Shown here: in pieces, positions 15,674 through 23,303 of the stretch
How the letters are laid out: each line of letters starts with the position of its first letter
Numbering within the stretch: the first letter of the stretch is position 1
Assembly: GCA_003599365.1 (NCBI GenBank)
Contig: QZJR01000048.1
Span: forward strand, 1-37,322
From: Deltaproteobacteria bacterium
Lineage (GTDB): Bacteria; Desulfobacterota; UBA8473
DNA length: 37,322 nt
Reading direction: 5' to 3'
Translations under genes and position numbers: made by a program
The notes under the pieces: generated by a model
Database searches by the model: none
Seen by the model: only the letters and a program-made list of their open reading frames with translations
What the model was told of the DNA's origin: nothing

Positions 15674-15753
15674 GAATTTGGCAAGTGTTTCAGCTTGAGG
15701 TGCCGGCTTGGCACCTCAAGTTAAAATCAAGGTATCAGAAGACTCTACTTCTC
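15674..15753. repeat. 80-bp palindromic repeat, copy 2
   Basis: CTTGAGGTGCC-GGCTT-GGCACCTCAAG forms an 11-bp stem. The 80 bp match 11523-11602 at about 85 percent by my count. Most differences are in the loop and right flank, as expected for a conserved hairpin. Read on the minus strand, both copies contain an open frame with QxETLAKF. Confidence 0.75.
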
Positions 15754-15938
15754 ATGGGACAGCCAGCCCTAAATTTTACAACCTCGCTTTCCCATACATA
15801 AAAGAGAAACCAGGGGGGTGCGATGTGTGTTCCGAGTTCCACCCAAAATTAAATTGGCTTGGCACTATTTGAAAAAAGGTATTGCTTTTTCCAAGATAAT
15901 TCGCTAAAAGAGGGGTGTAAAATTGAAGGAGCCGGCTG

Positions 15939-16559
15939 ATGCGATTCATACCAAGGGAAGGAAAATTTTTTGACTATTTTGAAGAACTAGCGGAGAAGAT
16001 CGAAGAGGGAGGGTTGCTCTTTCTGGAAATGGTTGAAAGCTATGAGTATTCCGAACCAAAGATTGCAAAACTGAAGGTAATCGAAAACGAGGCAGACAAT
16101 ATCACTCATAAGACTTATGAAAAGATGCACAAGACCTTCATTACCCCTTTAGACCGTGAAGACATCTATAACCTGGTCAATAAGATGGACAGTGTCCTCG
16201 ATATGATAGAGGCATCAGCCGTAAGAATGTATCTTTATAAGGTCAAAAAACCGGCAAAGGAGATTGTGGCTCAGGCCAAGATTTTAAATGAGGCCATCAG
16301 AAGGATAAAGAGAATCGTTCATGGTCTCAGGGACATGAAGAATGCCAAAATGATCCTGGATGCGTGTGTAGAGATCAATACCCTCGAAAATGAAGCTGAC
16401 TATATCATGAGAACAACAATGGCTTCTCTGTTTGAACATGAAAAAGATGTCTTCGAGCTGATTAAATGGAAAGAAATATTTGAAATAATTGAGGAGGCTA
16501 TGGATGTTTGCGAGGATGTCTCCAATATTGTAGAAGGTATCGTTCTTAAAAATGCTTGA
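15939..16559 (+). CDS. DUF47/PhoU-like protein paired with PiT permease
   Basis: The 206-residue helical protein belongs to the DUF47 family (Pit accessory, distantly PhoU-like). It has the paired motifs IENEADNITHKTYEKMHKTFITPLDREDI near residue 48 and TLENEADYIMRTTMASLF near 153, and ends in EEAMDVCEDVSNIVEGIVLKNA, the usual DUF47 ending. These proteins regulate or assist the neighbouring low-affinity phosphate permease in the cytoplasm. GAAGGAG seven nt upstream supports the ATG. The stop overlaps the PiT start by 8 nt, so translation is coupled. No Pho box was found upstream, consistent with a housekeeping uptake route that complements Pst. Confidence 0.93.
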   Translation: MRFIPREGKFFDYFEELAEKIEEGGLLFLEMVESYEYSEPKIAKLKVIENEADNITHKTYEKMHKTFITPLDREDIYNLVNKMDSVLDMIEASAVRMYLYKVKKPAKEIVAQAKILNEAIRRIKRIVHGLRDMKNAKMILDACVEINTLENEADYIMRTTMASLFEHEKDVFELIKWKEIFEIIEEAMDVCEDVSNIVEGIVLKNA

Positions 16560-17550
16560 GTCTTTAACCTTTGTTGTTTTTCTTGTTCTGGTAGCCCTGG
16601 TTTTCGATTTTCTTAACGGTTTTCATGACGCTGCCAATTCGATTTCCACTATTGTTTCCACCAGGGTTCTTTCACCTCAATATGCCGTCATCTGGGCAGC
16701 CTTCTTCAACTTTATAGCGGCTTTTTTGATAGGTGTCCAGGTCGCTCATACCATCGGCACCGGCATCATCAACCCCGCCATTGTTGAAAACAGAATCATC
16801 CTCTCTGCCCTGGGAGGGGCCATTGCCTGGAACATCATCACCTGGTATTTCGGGTTGCCCAGCAGTTCTTCCCATGCCCTGATCGGTGGCCTCATAGGTG
16901 CGGGTCTGGTAAAGGGGGGTACCGCGGTACTTGTTTTAGGCGGCATAACAAAAACAGCCGTTTTTATCGTTCTTTCCCCCACAATGGGCCTGGTACTCGG
17001 GCTGGCCATAATGATCTTAGTCCTGAACATCAACTACCGTTCCACTGTTGCCAGATCGAACAAGATATTCCGCAAATTGCAGCTTGTATCCGCGGCAGTA
17101 TACAGCCTGGGTCACGGTATGAACGATGCCCAGAAAACCATGGGGATAATCGCCATTATTCTCTATAACAGAGGTCTCCTGGGACCGACCTTTTATATTC
17201 CTTTCTGGATTGTCATCCTCTGTCATGCCGTCATCGCCATGGGAACCATGGCGGGAGGATGGCGCATCGTCAAGACAATGGGCACGAAAATCACAAAGCT
17301 ACGACCTATCGGGGGCTTTTGCGCGGAAACGGCGGCAGCTATTACCATTATCGGGGCATCCTTTGCCGGTATCCCCGTCAGCACGACCCATACCATTACC
17401 GGCGCCATCGTGGGGGTGGGTACAACGAGGCGCATAACCGCCGTTCGCTGGGGGGTGGCCGGTACTATTGTCTGGGCGTGGATACTGACGATTCCTATGT
17501 CAGCATTGATTTCGGCTGCTATTTATGCAGCGTTGAAAATTTTCCTCTAA
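16552..17550 (+). CDS. PiT-family inorganic phosphate transporter
   Basis: The 332-residue inner-membrane protein (PF01384) imports metal-phosphate using the proton or sodium gradient. Both inverted halves carry the family signature: DFLNGFHDAANSIST near residue 19 and YSLGHGMNDAQKTMGI near 184, plus the PSSSSHALIGG and PVSTTHTITGA re-entrant loops. About ten TM helices are visible. Length is short but normal for bacterial PiT. It overlaps the DUF47 gene by 8 nt. The coding sequence is visibly richer in GC than the pst region, as is the ABC-F gene, which may reflect transfer or simply expression level. Confidence 0.95.
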   Translation: MLESLTFVVFLVLVALVFDFLNGFHDAANSISTIVSTRVLSPQYAVIWAAFFNFIAAFLIGVQVAHTIGTGIINPAIVENRIILSALGGAIAWNIITWYFGLPSSSSHALIGGLIGAGLVKGGTAVLVLGGITKTAVFIVLSPTMGLVLGLAIMILVLNINYRSTVARSNKIFRKLQLVSAAVYSLGHGMNDAQKTMGIIAIILYNRGLLGPTFYIPFWIVILCHAVIAMGTMAGGWRIVKTMGTKITKLRPIGGFCAETAAAITIIGASFAGIPVSTTHTITGAIVGVGTTRRITAVRWGVAGTIVWAWILTIPMSALISAAIYAALKIFL

Positions 17551-17581
17551 CTATTCCAATCTATCTTCTCTCGTCTGAAAA

Positions 17582-17636
17582 AGGACAATAAAAAAGCGGA
17601 CAAATCTATTTGTTGACAACAGGACAATAAAAAAGC
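17582..17636 (+). repeat. 16-bp direct repeat ahead of the cold-shock gene
   Basis: AGGACAATAAAAAAGC occurs at 17582-17597 and again at 17621-17636, 39 bp apart. The second copy ends right at the predicted -35 hexamer of the cold-shock gene. It could be a paired binding site or A-tract upstream element, or a small tandem duplication. Confidence 0.55.
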
Positions 17637-17665
17637 TTGCATTTCCATAAAATATCATGTAGTAT
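17637..17665 (+). promoter_or_regulatory. Probable promoter of the cold-shock gene
   Basis: TTGCAT (17637-17642) and TAGTAT (17660-17665) are 17 nt apart, giving a start near 17672 and a leader of about 170 nt, similar in length to known cspA leaders. The -35 is weak, matching at three positions. An alternative TTGACA at 17613 lacks a -10 at correct distance. Confidence 0.4.
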
Positions 17666-17721
17666 GAATTCCAGTTGATGTGCAGTACCTGTTTGTTGTT
17701 ACCATAGTTACAAAGAAGTCG

Positions 17722-17758
17722 ACCGCACAATCCTCAGTAATGGAACGTGCGGTTTTTA
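17722..17758 (+). promoter_or_regulatory. Terminator-like hairpin in the cold-shock leader
   Basis: ACCGCAC (17722-17728) pairs with GTGCGGT (17747-17753) over an 18-nt loop and is followed by TTTTAGTTT. It lies inside the long 5-prime leader of the cold-shock gene, where it could act as a conditional terminator or as the temperature-sensitive structure known from csp leaders. Confidence 0.4.
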
Positions 17759-17844
17759 GTTTACACAAACAGACTGCCGGCCGAAAGTTCGGCAAAATTT
17801 TAAATGGTTCCACAGGGGAACCCAATACAAAAGGAGTGGTAAAG

Positions 17845-18045
17845 ATGTCAGAAGGAACAGTTAAATGGTTTAATGATTCAAAGGGCTTTGGTTTTATCGA
17901 GCAGGACGGTGGCAAGGATGTTTTCGTGCATCATTCCGCGATTCAGGCAGAGGGTTTTAAATCGCTGGCAGAGGGTGATCGGGTAAGCTTCGAAGTTGTC
18001 GCCGGGCCCAAAGGTCCGGCTGCGGAGAATGTCCGGAAGCTGTAA
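17845..18045 (+). CDS. Cold-shock domain protein (CspA family)
   Basis: This is a 66-residue OB-fold RNA/DNA chaperone. RNP1 is KGFGFI and RNP2 is VFVHHS, both intact, with the start [11 protein letters not shown] standard for the family. The ORF track begins 55 codons upstream at 17680, but that extension covers the untranslated leader; AGGAG eight nt before the ATG at 17845 fixes the start. A strong terminator follows directly, so it is a single-gene transcript. It probably melts RNA structure at low temperature or in growth transitions. Confidence 0.97.
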   Translation: MSEGTVKWFNDSKGFGFIEQDGGKDVFVHHSAIQAEGFKSLAEGDRVSFEVVAGPKGPAAENVRKL

Positions 18046-18068
18046 GACCTGAGTTTCACTTTGCGTTT

Positions 18069-18101
18069 AAAAGCTCCCCCTGTGATGGGGGAGCTTTTTT
18101 T
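18069..18101 (+). terminator. Strong intrinsic terminator after the cold-shock gene
   Basis: AAAAGCTCCCCC and GGGGGAGCTTTT form a 12-bp stem with a 6-nt loop (TGTGAT) and a run of seven T. It separates the cold-shock gene from the ABC-F gene. Confidence 0.9.
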
Positions 18102-18142
18102 GTAGGGATTCATCCAGTTTTTTAAAACGAAGGAATAAAGAT

Positions 18143-19780
18143 ATGATAAACGCGTCGAACGTCGCCCTCTCCTACGGCAAGAGGATCATCTTCAAAGACG
18201 TCAACATAAAGTTCACCCCTGGGAACTGTTACGGGCTGATCGGCGCCAATGGTGCGGGTAAATCCACCTTCCTAAAAATACTCGCGGGCGAGATCGAGCC
18301 GGACGAGGGGACTATCTCTGTCAGTCCCGGGGAGAGGATAGCGGTCCTGAGCCAGGACCAATTTGCTTTTGACGAAGAAACGGTCTTCAACACGGTTATC
18401 AGAGGGCACAAACGGGTTTACGAATTGATGGCTGAACGGGAGGCGATCTACGCCAAGACCGAGTTTTCAGAGGCGGACGGAATCCGTTGCGGGGAGCTGG
18501 AGGCTGAATTTGGCGAGATAAACGGCTATGACGCCGAGTCCGAGGCTGCGGTGCTCTTGAACGGCCTCGGCATATCGGAAGAGCTGCGCCAAAAGAGGAT
18601 GAAAGAACTTGATGGGAGCGATAAAGTAAGAGTGCTTCTCGCCAAGGCCCTCTTCGGCAACCCGGACATCCTTCTCATGGATGAACCAACCAACCATCTG
18701 GATATCAAGTCCATCGTCTGGTTGGAGGATTTCCTTTCCCGTTTCCAGAATACGGTCATCATAGTCTCTCATGACCGCCATTTCCTGAATCAGGTCTGCA
18801 CCCACGTGGCGGATATAGACTTCGGTCGCATCCAGGTATATGCCGGAAACTACGATTTCTGGTACCAGACAAGTCAACTCCATCTAAAACAGAGAGAAAG
18901 CGACAAAAAAAAGATCACCGCCAAGGCCGATGAGTTAAAAGCATTCATCCAGCGTTTTAGCGCCAACGCCTCCAAGGCGAAGCAGGCCACCTCCAGGAAA
19001 AACCTCCTGGAGAAACTCACCATAGAGGAGATGCCGGTCTCATCCCGTAAATACCCGTTCATCGACTTCAAGCCCGAGCGGCCCTGCGGCGATATAATTC
19101 TGGAGATAAGTGGACTTGGGAAGGAGATAGATGGGGTTCCTGTCCTGAACAACATCTCTCTCAACGTCAACAAGGGAGGCAAAATCGCCTTTGTGGGGGA
19201 AGACAGCCTGGCGAAGACCACTCTCTTCCAGATTCTTGCCGGGGAAATGGAGCAGGACAGCGGCAGTTTCCGCTGGGGGGTAACCATCAGCCCCTCCTAT
19301 TTACCCAAAGAGAACAGTTGTTTTTTCAATAACGACCTGAGCCTCATCGAGTGGCTCGCCCAGTTCTCCCCCGAGGCAGAGGGGCAGACCTTCGCTAGAG
19401 GTTTTCTCGGGAAGATGCTCTTCTCCGGGGAAGAGGCGAAGAAGAAGACCTCTGTCCTATCCGGTGGGGAGCGTGTCCGCTGTATGCTCTCCAAGATGAT
19501 GCTCTCCGGCTCCAACACCCTCATCCTCGACGAGCCGACCAATCACCTGGACCTTGAATCCATCACCGCACTGAACAACGGGTTGATCGCCTTCCCGGAG
19601 GTGATTCTCTTCTGCTCTCATGACCAACAGTTGGTATCTTCGGTGGCGAACAGAATAGTGGAGATCACTCCTGCCGGGGTCATAGACAGGATGATGGGAT
19701 TCGACGAATATCTGCAAGATGAGGAAGTTTCGATGATCAGGCAAGAAATTTGCTACGGTCACCAGGGTCTCCGCCGGTAG
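18143..19780 (+). CDS. ABC-F ATPase, YbiT/YkpA-like
   Basis: The 545-residue protein has two ABC domains and no TM segment, as in the ribosome-associated ABC-F family. Domain 1 has Walker A GANGAGKST near residue 33 and Walker B ILLMDEPTNHLD. Domain 2 has Walker B LILDEPTNHLD and signature LSGGERVRC. Two motifs deviate from the ABC consensus: the first signature reads LDGSDKV, not LSGGxxx, and the second Walker A reads GEDSLAKTT with Ala for Gly. I recall both deviations as common in the YbiT/YkpA branch, so they are probably not damage. The interdomain linker (about 235-300) is short and charged. The likely role is relief of stalled translation. The gene is GC-rich compared with its neighbours. 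Confidence 0.93.
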   Translation: MINASNVALSYGKRIIFKDVNIKFTPGNCYGLIGANGAGKSTFLKILAGEIEPDEGTISVSPGERIAVLSQDQFAFDEETVFNTVIRGHKRVYELMAEREAIYAKTEFSEADGIRCGELEAEFGEINGYDAESEAAVLLNGLGISEELRQKRMKELDGSDKVRVLLAKALFGNPDILLMDEPTNHLDIKSIVWLEDFLSRFQNTVIIVSHDRHFLNQVCTHVADIDFGRIQVYAGNYDFWYQTSQLHLKQRESDKKKITAKADELKAFIQRFSANASKAKQATSRKNLLEKLTIEEMPVSSRKYPFIDFKPERPCGDIILEISGLGKEIDGVPVLNNISLNVNKGGKIAFVGEDSLAKTTLFQILAGEMEQDSGSFRWGVTISPSYLPKENSCFFNNDLSLIEWLAQFSPEAEGQTFARGFLGKMLFSGEEAKKKTSVLSGGERVRCMLSKMMLSGSNTLILDEPTNHLDLESITALNNGLIAFPEVILFCSHDQQLVSSVANRIVEITPAGVIDRMMGFDEYLQDEEVSMIRQEICYGHQGLRR

Positions 19781-20235
19781 GGGTGATTGGAGTGGTTTCT
19801 CTAAATTGCCAATGAATAACGATCATCTCTATCGAGACCCCGAATATCCTTGGGATACCCATACCCTGATACCCTAAAAGGGCACGAGCGGACACAAGCA
19901 GTCATAACCTCTCATGTATAATGAGCACACAGGACAAGTCTGCCTGGATTATGCCAAAACTTCCATCAAAAAGACCTCCTATTTTGCCACAGTATACCTT
20001 ACCCATTCAGTTTGAGAAAGAGCCAAAAATAAATATTGTTGACAAACAAGACCTATTCCTTGATACTTCTTTCGTATTAAAGATTTTTTTATCTCCCCGC
20101 ATCTTAGCACTGCAACGCTGGGTAGGCTGATTCATGACGGGTGATCTCCTTCAGCCATTTTTTAATTAACCTGAGATATAGTGTTAGATAAAGAAAGATA
20201 TTGTTTGTATTTTGTATGTTATTGAGGAGGTAATT
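19781..20235 (+). other. Non-coding stretch with a promoter for the FecR-like gene
   Basis: The only ORF here (19921-20130) has no ribosome site, no recognisable motif and odd composition. TTGACA at 20039-20044 and GATACT at 20062-20067 are 17 nt apart and could serve the FecR-like gene with a leader of about 160 nt. The -35 is perfect and the -10 matches at four positions. Confidence 0.4.
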
Positions 20236-20688
20236 ATGAAATCAACAGTCATCATAGCCTGCCTTTCACTCCTCATGTACGTCGGCCTGGCATCTGCAGA
20301 AGAAACGAAGGCAGGCTTTGTAAAGAGCGTCTCCGGACAGGCATTCATCGGCCGTAAACAAATATCGATTCCAGCTAAGGCTGGTGACAAGCTGTTTGAA
20401 AACGACATCATTATAACAGGCTCTGATGGCAATATAGGGGTAACTTTTCAAGACAATAGTATTTTAGGGATCGGCCCTAATACGCAGGTGAATATTAGCA
20501 AATTCGCTTTTGACCCCGCTAACAAGAATTTTGCTTTCTTTGCACAAATTAAGAAGGGAACCTTAGTATACTTAGCGGGTTTAATTGCCAAGTTGGAAAA
20601 CAAAAGCGTACGATTTGAAACACCGACAGCTGTGTGTGGTATACGTGGCACACACTTGGCCATAAAAGTGGAAGCCGGGGATGAATAA
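20236..20688 (+). CDS. FecR-domain-like periplasmic protein
   Basis: The 150-residue product has a signal peptide (MKSTVIIACLSLLMYVGLASAEE) and a FecR-like region: GFVKSVSGQAFIGRK, AGDKLFENDIIITGSDGNIGVTFQDNSILGIGPNT, and the closing VRFETPTAVCGIRGTHLAIKV, where the TPTAxxGxRGT motif is the hallmark. Proteins of this type in deltaproteobacteria are exported beta-rich domains, not FecR sigma regulators with a TM helix. The start at 20236 is fixed by GAGGAGG five to six nt upstream; the ORF track begins eight codons earlier. It ends soon after the motif, at the short end of the family. It is followed 70 nt later by an OmpA-like lipoprotein, a frequent partner. Confidence 0.85.
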   Translation: MKSTVIIACLSLLMYVGLASAEETKAGFVKSVSGQAFIGRKQISIPAKAGDKLFENDIIITGSDGNIGVTFQDNSILGIGPNTQVNISKFAFDPANKNFAFFAQIKKGTLVYLAGLIAKLENKSVRFETPTAVCGIRGTHLAIKVEAGDE

Positions 20689-20758
20689 CAATTGAGGGCA
20701 GTCAAAGAATTACTTAGACTTGATATTCTCTCTTCGGAAAACAACAAAAGATGATGCC

Positions 20759-21382
20759 ATGATAATTAAGAAAAATATCCATATAGTGAGAGCATTGCAG
20801 ATCGCAATGTTGTTTGCGCTTCTACTGAATACGGGATGTGCTCCTGTAACAAGGGTTGTACTTCTGCCTGATCCAGATGGTAAGGTGGGTATTGTCGATG
20901 TCTCATCTGACAAGGGTATTCAGACGCTCGATAATCCTTGGCAGACAACGGAGGTTTCGAGTAAGGGTAAAGCCCCAAGTGTGCCACGGTTAATGGATGA
21001 AAAGGCGGTCAGGGCAATGTTCAAGGAAGCCTTAGCCGCTGAACCAATTCCTCCGGTATTCTCCATTGTTTATTTTGAAACGGACTCTTCTGATCTAACA
21101 ACCGAATCCCTCAAAATATTATCTCGGGTTTTAGAAGAGATCGGGGTACGGAAATCAACAAATATAATTGTCAGCGGTCACACTGATGCCGTCGGATCAG
21201 TTGAAAAAAACCAGGAGCTATCCCTCAAACGTGCCAAAGCTGTGGCTGATTTTTTTGTCAGCAAAGGTGTACATCCCGAAAACATTGATGTCACTTACCA
21301 TGGGAAAGGGAGCCCTTTGATTCCAACGCCTGATGGTGTTCCTGAGCCAAGGAACCGCCGGGTTGAAATTACGGTCCAATAA
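20759..21382 (+). CDS. OmpA-family lipoprotein with peptidoglycan-binding domain
   Basis: The 207-residue protein has an N-terminal lipoprotein signal peptide ending in the lipobox LLNTGC, so it is lipid-anchored, probably in the outer membrane. A linker with PPVFSIVYFETDSSDLTTESLKIL leads into the C-terminal OmpA domain: VSGHTDAVGSVEKNQELSLKRAKAV and YHGKGSPL...EPRNRRVEITV, with the Asp and Arg used to bind diaminopimelate peptidoglycan. The ORF track starts at TTG 20720; I prefer ATG 20759, which begins a standard signal peptide (MIIKKNIHIVRAL). It pairs with the FecR-like gene; in related genomes a CHASE2/cyclase gene often follows, but none does here. Confidence 0.88.
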   Translation: MIIKKNIHIVRALQIAMLFALLLNTGCAPVTRVVLLPDPDGKVGIVDVSSDKGIQTLDNPWQTTEVSSKGKAPSVPRLMDEKAVRAMFKEALAAEPIPPVFSIVYFETDSSDLTTESLKILSRVLEEIGVRKSTNIIVSGHTDAVGSVEKNQELSLKRAKAVADFFVSKGVHPENIDVTYHGKGSPLIPTPDGVPEPRNRRVEITVQ

Positions 21383-21509
21383 ATTCCCAGGGTTCTTTTT
21401 ATTTTCCTAGTCTCGTTTCGGGACTTTCTGCAATATTTACTAATCACTTCAAGATAGCTTACTCGCCATCCGTGATGTTTTGTAGGTGCTGTTAGTGATC
21501 AAAAATTTT

Positions 21510-23255
21510 TCAGGATGAGCTACTCAGGTACAGTTTGGTGTATTGGTTGGAAATCGGAAGCCTCCAGTCTTTGCCAAATGCCTTTGGGGTAATCTTTATA
21601 CCTGGCGGACCCTGCCTGCGTTTATACTCGTTTCTATCCACCATCTGAATGACTCTCTTGACCGTATCTTCATCAAACCCCATCTTTAGTATTTCGGTGT
21701 AAGCCATGTCCTGCTCTATATAGGCACGAAGGATGGCATCGAGTTTGTCGTAAGGCGGCAGGGAATCCTGGTCTTTCTGATCGGGTCTTAGCTCAGCAGA
21801 TGGTTCCCTCTCTATAATACTCTTGGGGATTACGGGTCTTCCTGCTTGCCTGTTCTTAAATTCAGCCAGTTCATAGACCAGGGTCTTGGGTACATCTTTT
21901 ATTACAGCAAACCCACCAGCCATATCCCCGTACAGGGTACAGTACCCCACGGCAGTTTCACTTTTATTGCCCGTAGTCAACACCAGCCACCCGAATTTAT
22001 TGGAAAGGGACATCAGGAGGTTCCCCCGGATTCTTGCCTGGATATTTTCCTCTGTTACATCGGGTGCCATTCCATTAAATATGGGCTTGAGTATATCAAG
22101 ATAGGAGTTAAAGACCTGCTCAATGGGGATGGATATAAGTCGGATCCCAAGATTGTCTGATAGAAAACGGGCATCTTCTTTTGTTCCTTCGGAGCTGAAC
22201 CGTGAGGGCATGGTTACTCCAACAACTGCCTCAGCCCCCAGGGCATCAACAGCAATAGCGGCAGTTAATGCAGAGTCTATCCCCCCGCTAATGCCGATGA
22301 GCACCTTTGGGAATCCATTCTTTCTAGCATAATCCCTTACCCCAAGGACCAGAGCTGAATAGATTTCTTCCTGATAGTCAAGCCAACGGATCCTGGCTTC
22401 AGGAATTTTCTGTTTTTGTGAGGGAACAACCGAAGAAATAGAGAACCTTCGAACCTCTCCTGATAAAGACTCGTCTGAAGACATCAATGAATTCTCTGAG
22501 CATAGAGGCTCATACTGTGGAATCTCAAGGTCAAACAGCAGCATGTCTTCATCGAACTGTCTGGAATTGGCAAGGAGTTCCCCATTAGGGTCGAGGATAA
22601 AGCTCCCGCCATCAAATATAAGTTCGTCCTGCCCTCCTACCAGATTGTTATAGAGGATAAAACATTCATTATCCAGGGCAAGTTTTTTCAGTACCTGCTC
22701 TCTTACTTTTCGTTTTCCTGCATAGTAGGGAGATGCAGAAATATTGGCTATCACCTTTGCGCCGCCTTTTTGAACCTCGGCTTTGGCTGGCCCCTCAGAA
22801 AACCAGGAGTCTTCGCAGATATTTATTCCAATTGCCACACCGTTTAAGACAAGGACGACGCCCTCTTTACCTGGCTCAAAGTACCTCTTCTCATCAAAAA
22901 CCCCGTAATTGGGGAGGAGTACCTTGCGATAGACTCCTGTCAATTTGCCATCGTGGATCAGGGCAGCAGCATTGTAGAGAGATGCCCCGCACGCCTCAGG
23001 AAAACCGACGACACAGGTAATCCCGGAAGTTTTTGTTATGATGCTCTTAAGAGTCTTTTTACAATCATCAAGAAACTGCCGCTTGAGGAGGATATCTTCC
23101 GGAGGATAACCACAAAGGGAAAGCTCGGGGAAGGTGACCATGTCTACACCTTTCTCCCTTGCCATCCCTGTATAGTGGATTATCTTATCTGCATTTCCTG
23201 AGAGATCGCCAACGGTTGTATTGATCTGGGCTAACGCAACACGAAGTAAAGGCAA
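21510..23255 (-). CDS. nadE: Glutamine-dependent NAD+ synthetase
   Basis: The 581-residue enzyme makes NAD from deamido-NAD and ATP with ammonia from glutamine. The N-terminal nitrilase domain has the full triad: E44 (TFPELSLCG), K111 (YRKVLLPN) and C147 (GINICEDSW). The C-terminal synthetase has the P-loop GISGGIDSAL at 321-330 and the late motif RMPS-like VTMPSRFSS for ATP. Length is normal for the two-domain form. The start is TTG with GGAGG about 11 nt upstream. It lies 48 nt after glnA on the same strand with a hairpin between, so it may be cotranscribed and shares the glutamine theme. Confidence 0.96.
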   Translation of the reverse strand: MPLLRVALAQINTTVGDLSGNADKIIHYTGMAREKGVDMVTFPELSLCGYPPEDILLKRQFLDDCKKTLKSIITKTSGITCVVGFPEACGASLYNAAALIHDGKLTGVYRKVLLPNYGVFDEKRYFEPGKEGVVLVLNGVAIGINICEDSWFSEGPAKAEVQKGGAKVIANISASPYYAGKRKVREQVLKKLALDNECFILYNNLVGGQDELIFDGGSFILDPNGELLANSRQFDEDMLLFDLEIPQYEPLCSENSLMSSDESLSGEVRRFSISSVVPSQKQKIPEARIRWLDYQEEIYSALVLGVRDYARKNGFPKVLIGISGGIDSALTAAIAVDALGAEAVVGVTMPSRFSSEGTKEDARFLSDNLGIRLISIPIEQVFNSYLDILKPIFNGMAPDVTEENIQARIRGNLLMSLSNKFGWLVLTTGNKSETAVGYCTLYGDMAGGFAVIKDVPKTLVYELAEFKNRQAGRPVIPKSIIEREPSAELRPDQKDQDSLPPYDKLDAILRAYIEQDMAYTEILKMGFDEDTVKRVIQMVDRNEYKRRQGPPGIKITPKAFGKDWRLPISNQYTKLYLSSSS

Positions 23256-23272
23256 TGTTATAAATCCTCCGA

Positions 23273-23300
23273 GTAAGGGCGAGAATAGCCTCGCCCCTAC
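23273..23300 (-). repeat. 11-bp-stem hairpin between glnA and nadE
   Basis: GTAAGGGCGAG and CTCGCCCCTAC form an 11-bp stem with one GU pair and a 6-nt loop. There is no T-run on the minus strand. It could stabilise the glnA message upstream of nadE. It resembles hairpin repeats seen in many environmental genomes, but no second copy is in this window. Confidence 0.5.
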
Positions 23301-23303
23301 TAA

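Noticed and set aside
18143-19780. Damaged ATPase motifs in the ABC-F gene (LDGSDKV, GEDSLAKTT)
   Set aside because: Both changes recur in the YbiT/YkpA branch as I know it, so they are taken as family traits, not decay.
19921-20130. 69-residue plus-strand ORF before the FecR-like gene
   Set aside because: No ribosome site and no motif; a promoter for the next gene lies inside it.
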